A stretch of 5,244 bases of DNA, from contig CALBLG010000076.1 in assembly GCA_937895975.1 (NCBI GenBank), positions 1 through 5,244 of the forward strand, in the 5' to 3' direction. The stretch is from an uncultured Slackia sp. Lineage in GTDB: Bacteria > Actinomycetota > Coriobacteriia > Coriobacteriales > Eggerthellaceae. Position numbers and translations under genes: made by a program. Below the pieces are notes generated by a model. The model searched no databases, was not told where the DNA came from, and saw nothing but the letters and a program-made list of their open reading frames with translations. Each line of letters opens with the position of its first letter. The first letter of the stretch is position 1. Positions 4,422 to 5,244 of this stretch are shown here, piece after piece.

Positions 4422-5244
4422 TTATTCTTCGGTTTCGCCGAACGGCTTAACCGTGGGGATTTCGAAATGGTCGCGAACCTTCTGCTCGATTTCGTCTCGT
4501 ACATCGGGATGGGTGCGCAGCATCTCTTTCGCGGCTTCGCGCCCCTGACCCAGGCGATCTTCGCCGTAGGTGTACCACGCACCGCTCTTCTTGACCACGC
4601 CCGCTTCGACGCCCATGTCGACGATGCAGCCTTCGCGGGAAATACCCTGGCCATACATGATGTCGAACTCAGCCTGACGGAACGGAGGTGCCACCTTGTT
4701 CTTCACGACTTTGGCGCGCACGCGGTTACCCACCGGCTCGTTGCTCTTATTTTTCAAGGTTTCAATGCGACGAATGTCGATGCGCACGCTGCTGAAGAAC
4801 TTCAGCGCGCGGCCGCCCGTCGTGGTTTCGGGGTTGCCGAACATCACGCCGATCTTCTCGCGCAGCTGATTGATGAAGATGCACGTGGTGTTCGATTTCG
4901 AAAGCGAACCGGCCAACTTGCGCAACGCCTGGGACATAAGGCGAGCCTGCAGGCCAACGCTGGAATCGCCGATTTCACCTTCGATTTCAGCCTTGGGCAC
5001 CAGCGCCGCGACCGAGTCGATGACGATGCAGTCGATGGCGTTGCTGCGCACAAGCATGTCGCAAATCTCGAGACCTTGCTCGCCTGTATCGGGCTGAGAA
5101 ATGAGAACTTCGTCGATATCGACGCCCAAGCGCGCCGCATACGTAGGATCGAGTGCATGCTCGGCGTCGATGAACGCAACGACCCCGCCCAATGCCTGCG
5201 CCTCGGCGAGCACCTGCAACGCAAGCGTGGTTTTGCCGCTGGAA
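4422..5244 (-). CDS. recA: Recombinase RecA, N-terminal ~68 residues outside the window
   Basis: RecA forms ATP-dependent filaments on single-stranded DNA, catalyses strand exchange and stimulates LexA cleavage in the SOS response. The visible 273 residues begin inside the Walker A motif (SSGKTT, corresponding to E. coli S69-T74). They continue with DAEHALDP (the catalytic glutamate, E. coli E96), Walker B CIVIDSVAAL, loop L1 near EIEGEIGDSSVGLQAR, FINQLREKIGVMFGN, loop L2 NPETTTGGRALKF, and KVVKNKVAPPFRQAEFDI. The end, TVKPFGETEE, is short and acidic, as is common. With the missing part the protein would be about 341 residues, a normal length. The promoter and any SOS operator lie outside the window. 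recX follows after a terminator. Confidence 0.98.
   Translation of the reverse strand, partial: SSGKTTLALQVLAEAQALGGVVAFIDAEHALDPTYAARLGVDIDEVLISQPDTGEQGLEICDMLVRSNAIDCIVIDSVAALVPKAEIEGEIGDSSVGLQARLMSQALRKLAGSLSKSNTTCIFINQLREKIGVMFGNPETTTGGRALKFFSSVRIDIRRIETLKNKSNEPVGNRVRAKVVKNKVAPPFRQAEFDIMYGQGISREGCIVDMGVEAGVVKKSGAWYTYGEDRLGQGREAAKEMLRTHPDVRDEIEQKVRDHFEIPTVKPFGETEE

Noticed and set aside
2429..4450. Very long plus-strand open frame (673 codons) antisense to rny and recX
   Set aside because: It crosses two well-supported genes and their gap, its product has no recognisable domain and is rich in His, Arg and Leu as expected of the complement of GC-rich codons, and rny and recX are unambiguous on the other strand.
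3605..4654. Longer RecX starting inside recA
   Set aside because: The extra ~99 residues are the out-of-frame complement of recA coding sequence plus the terminator; the start at 4357 has its own ribosome binding site.

Overview
The window reads almost entirely on the minus strand. Its gene order, in the direction of transcription, is recA (5' end outside the window), recX, rny (RNase Y), a gene for a GHKL-fold ATPase without a recognised name, and spoVS (3' end outside the window). Sequence and codon use are GC-rich. A rny and spoVS neighbourhood in a high-GC genome is unlike Streptomyces or Mycobacterium and suggests Coriobacteriia (Eggerthella/Slackia-like). That placement is inferred from gene content and general knowledge, not from a search.

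Right part (about 3344-5244): recA ends in a strong intrinsic terminator whose U-tract runs directly into the recX ribosome binding site, so recX is probably made by read-through. Between recX and rny lie about 260 bases without a gene. They hold three hairpins, the last with a T-rich tail that makes it a probable terminator or attenuator, followed by a candidate rny promoter.

Middle (about 1419-3343): rny is complete, with a membrane anchor, coiled coil, KH domain and HD domain, and is followed by a small terminator-like hairpin. The 395-base gap after rny is the most unusual part of the window. It holds two diverged copies of one ~148-bp element, placed tail to tail. Each copy has its own ~30-bp terminal inverted repeat, and the two copies share an inner block. 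I recognise no named family for them.

Left part (1-1418): a complete 360-residue protein has an N-terminal GHKL ATP-binding domain and a C-terminal half I cannot assign. It occupies the place that ymdB has between rny and spoVS in Bacillus. A short gap with a plausible promoter leads to spoVS, of which 58 codons are visible.

Together the genes cover homologous recombination and its modulator (RecA/RecX), mRNA decay (RNase Y), and two probable regulators (the GHKL protein and SpoVS). The terminators and candidate promoters suggest several partly coupled transcription units rather than one simple operon. The best leads for something undescribed are the paired structured elements and the GHKL protein next to them.
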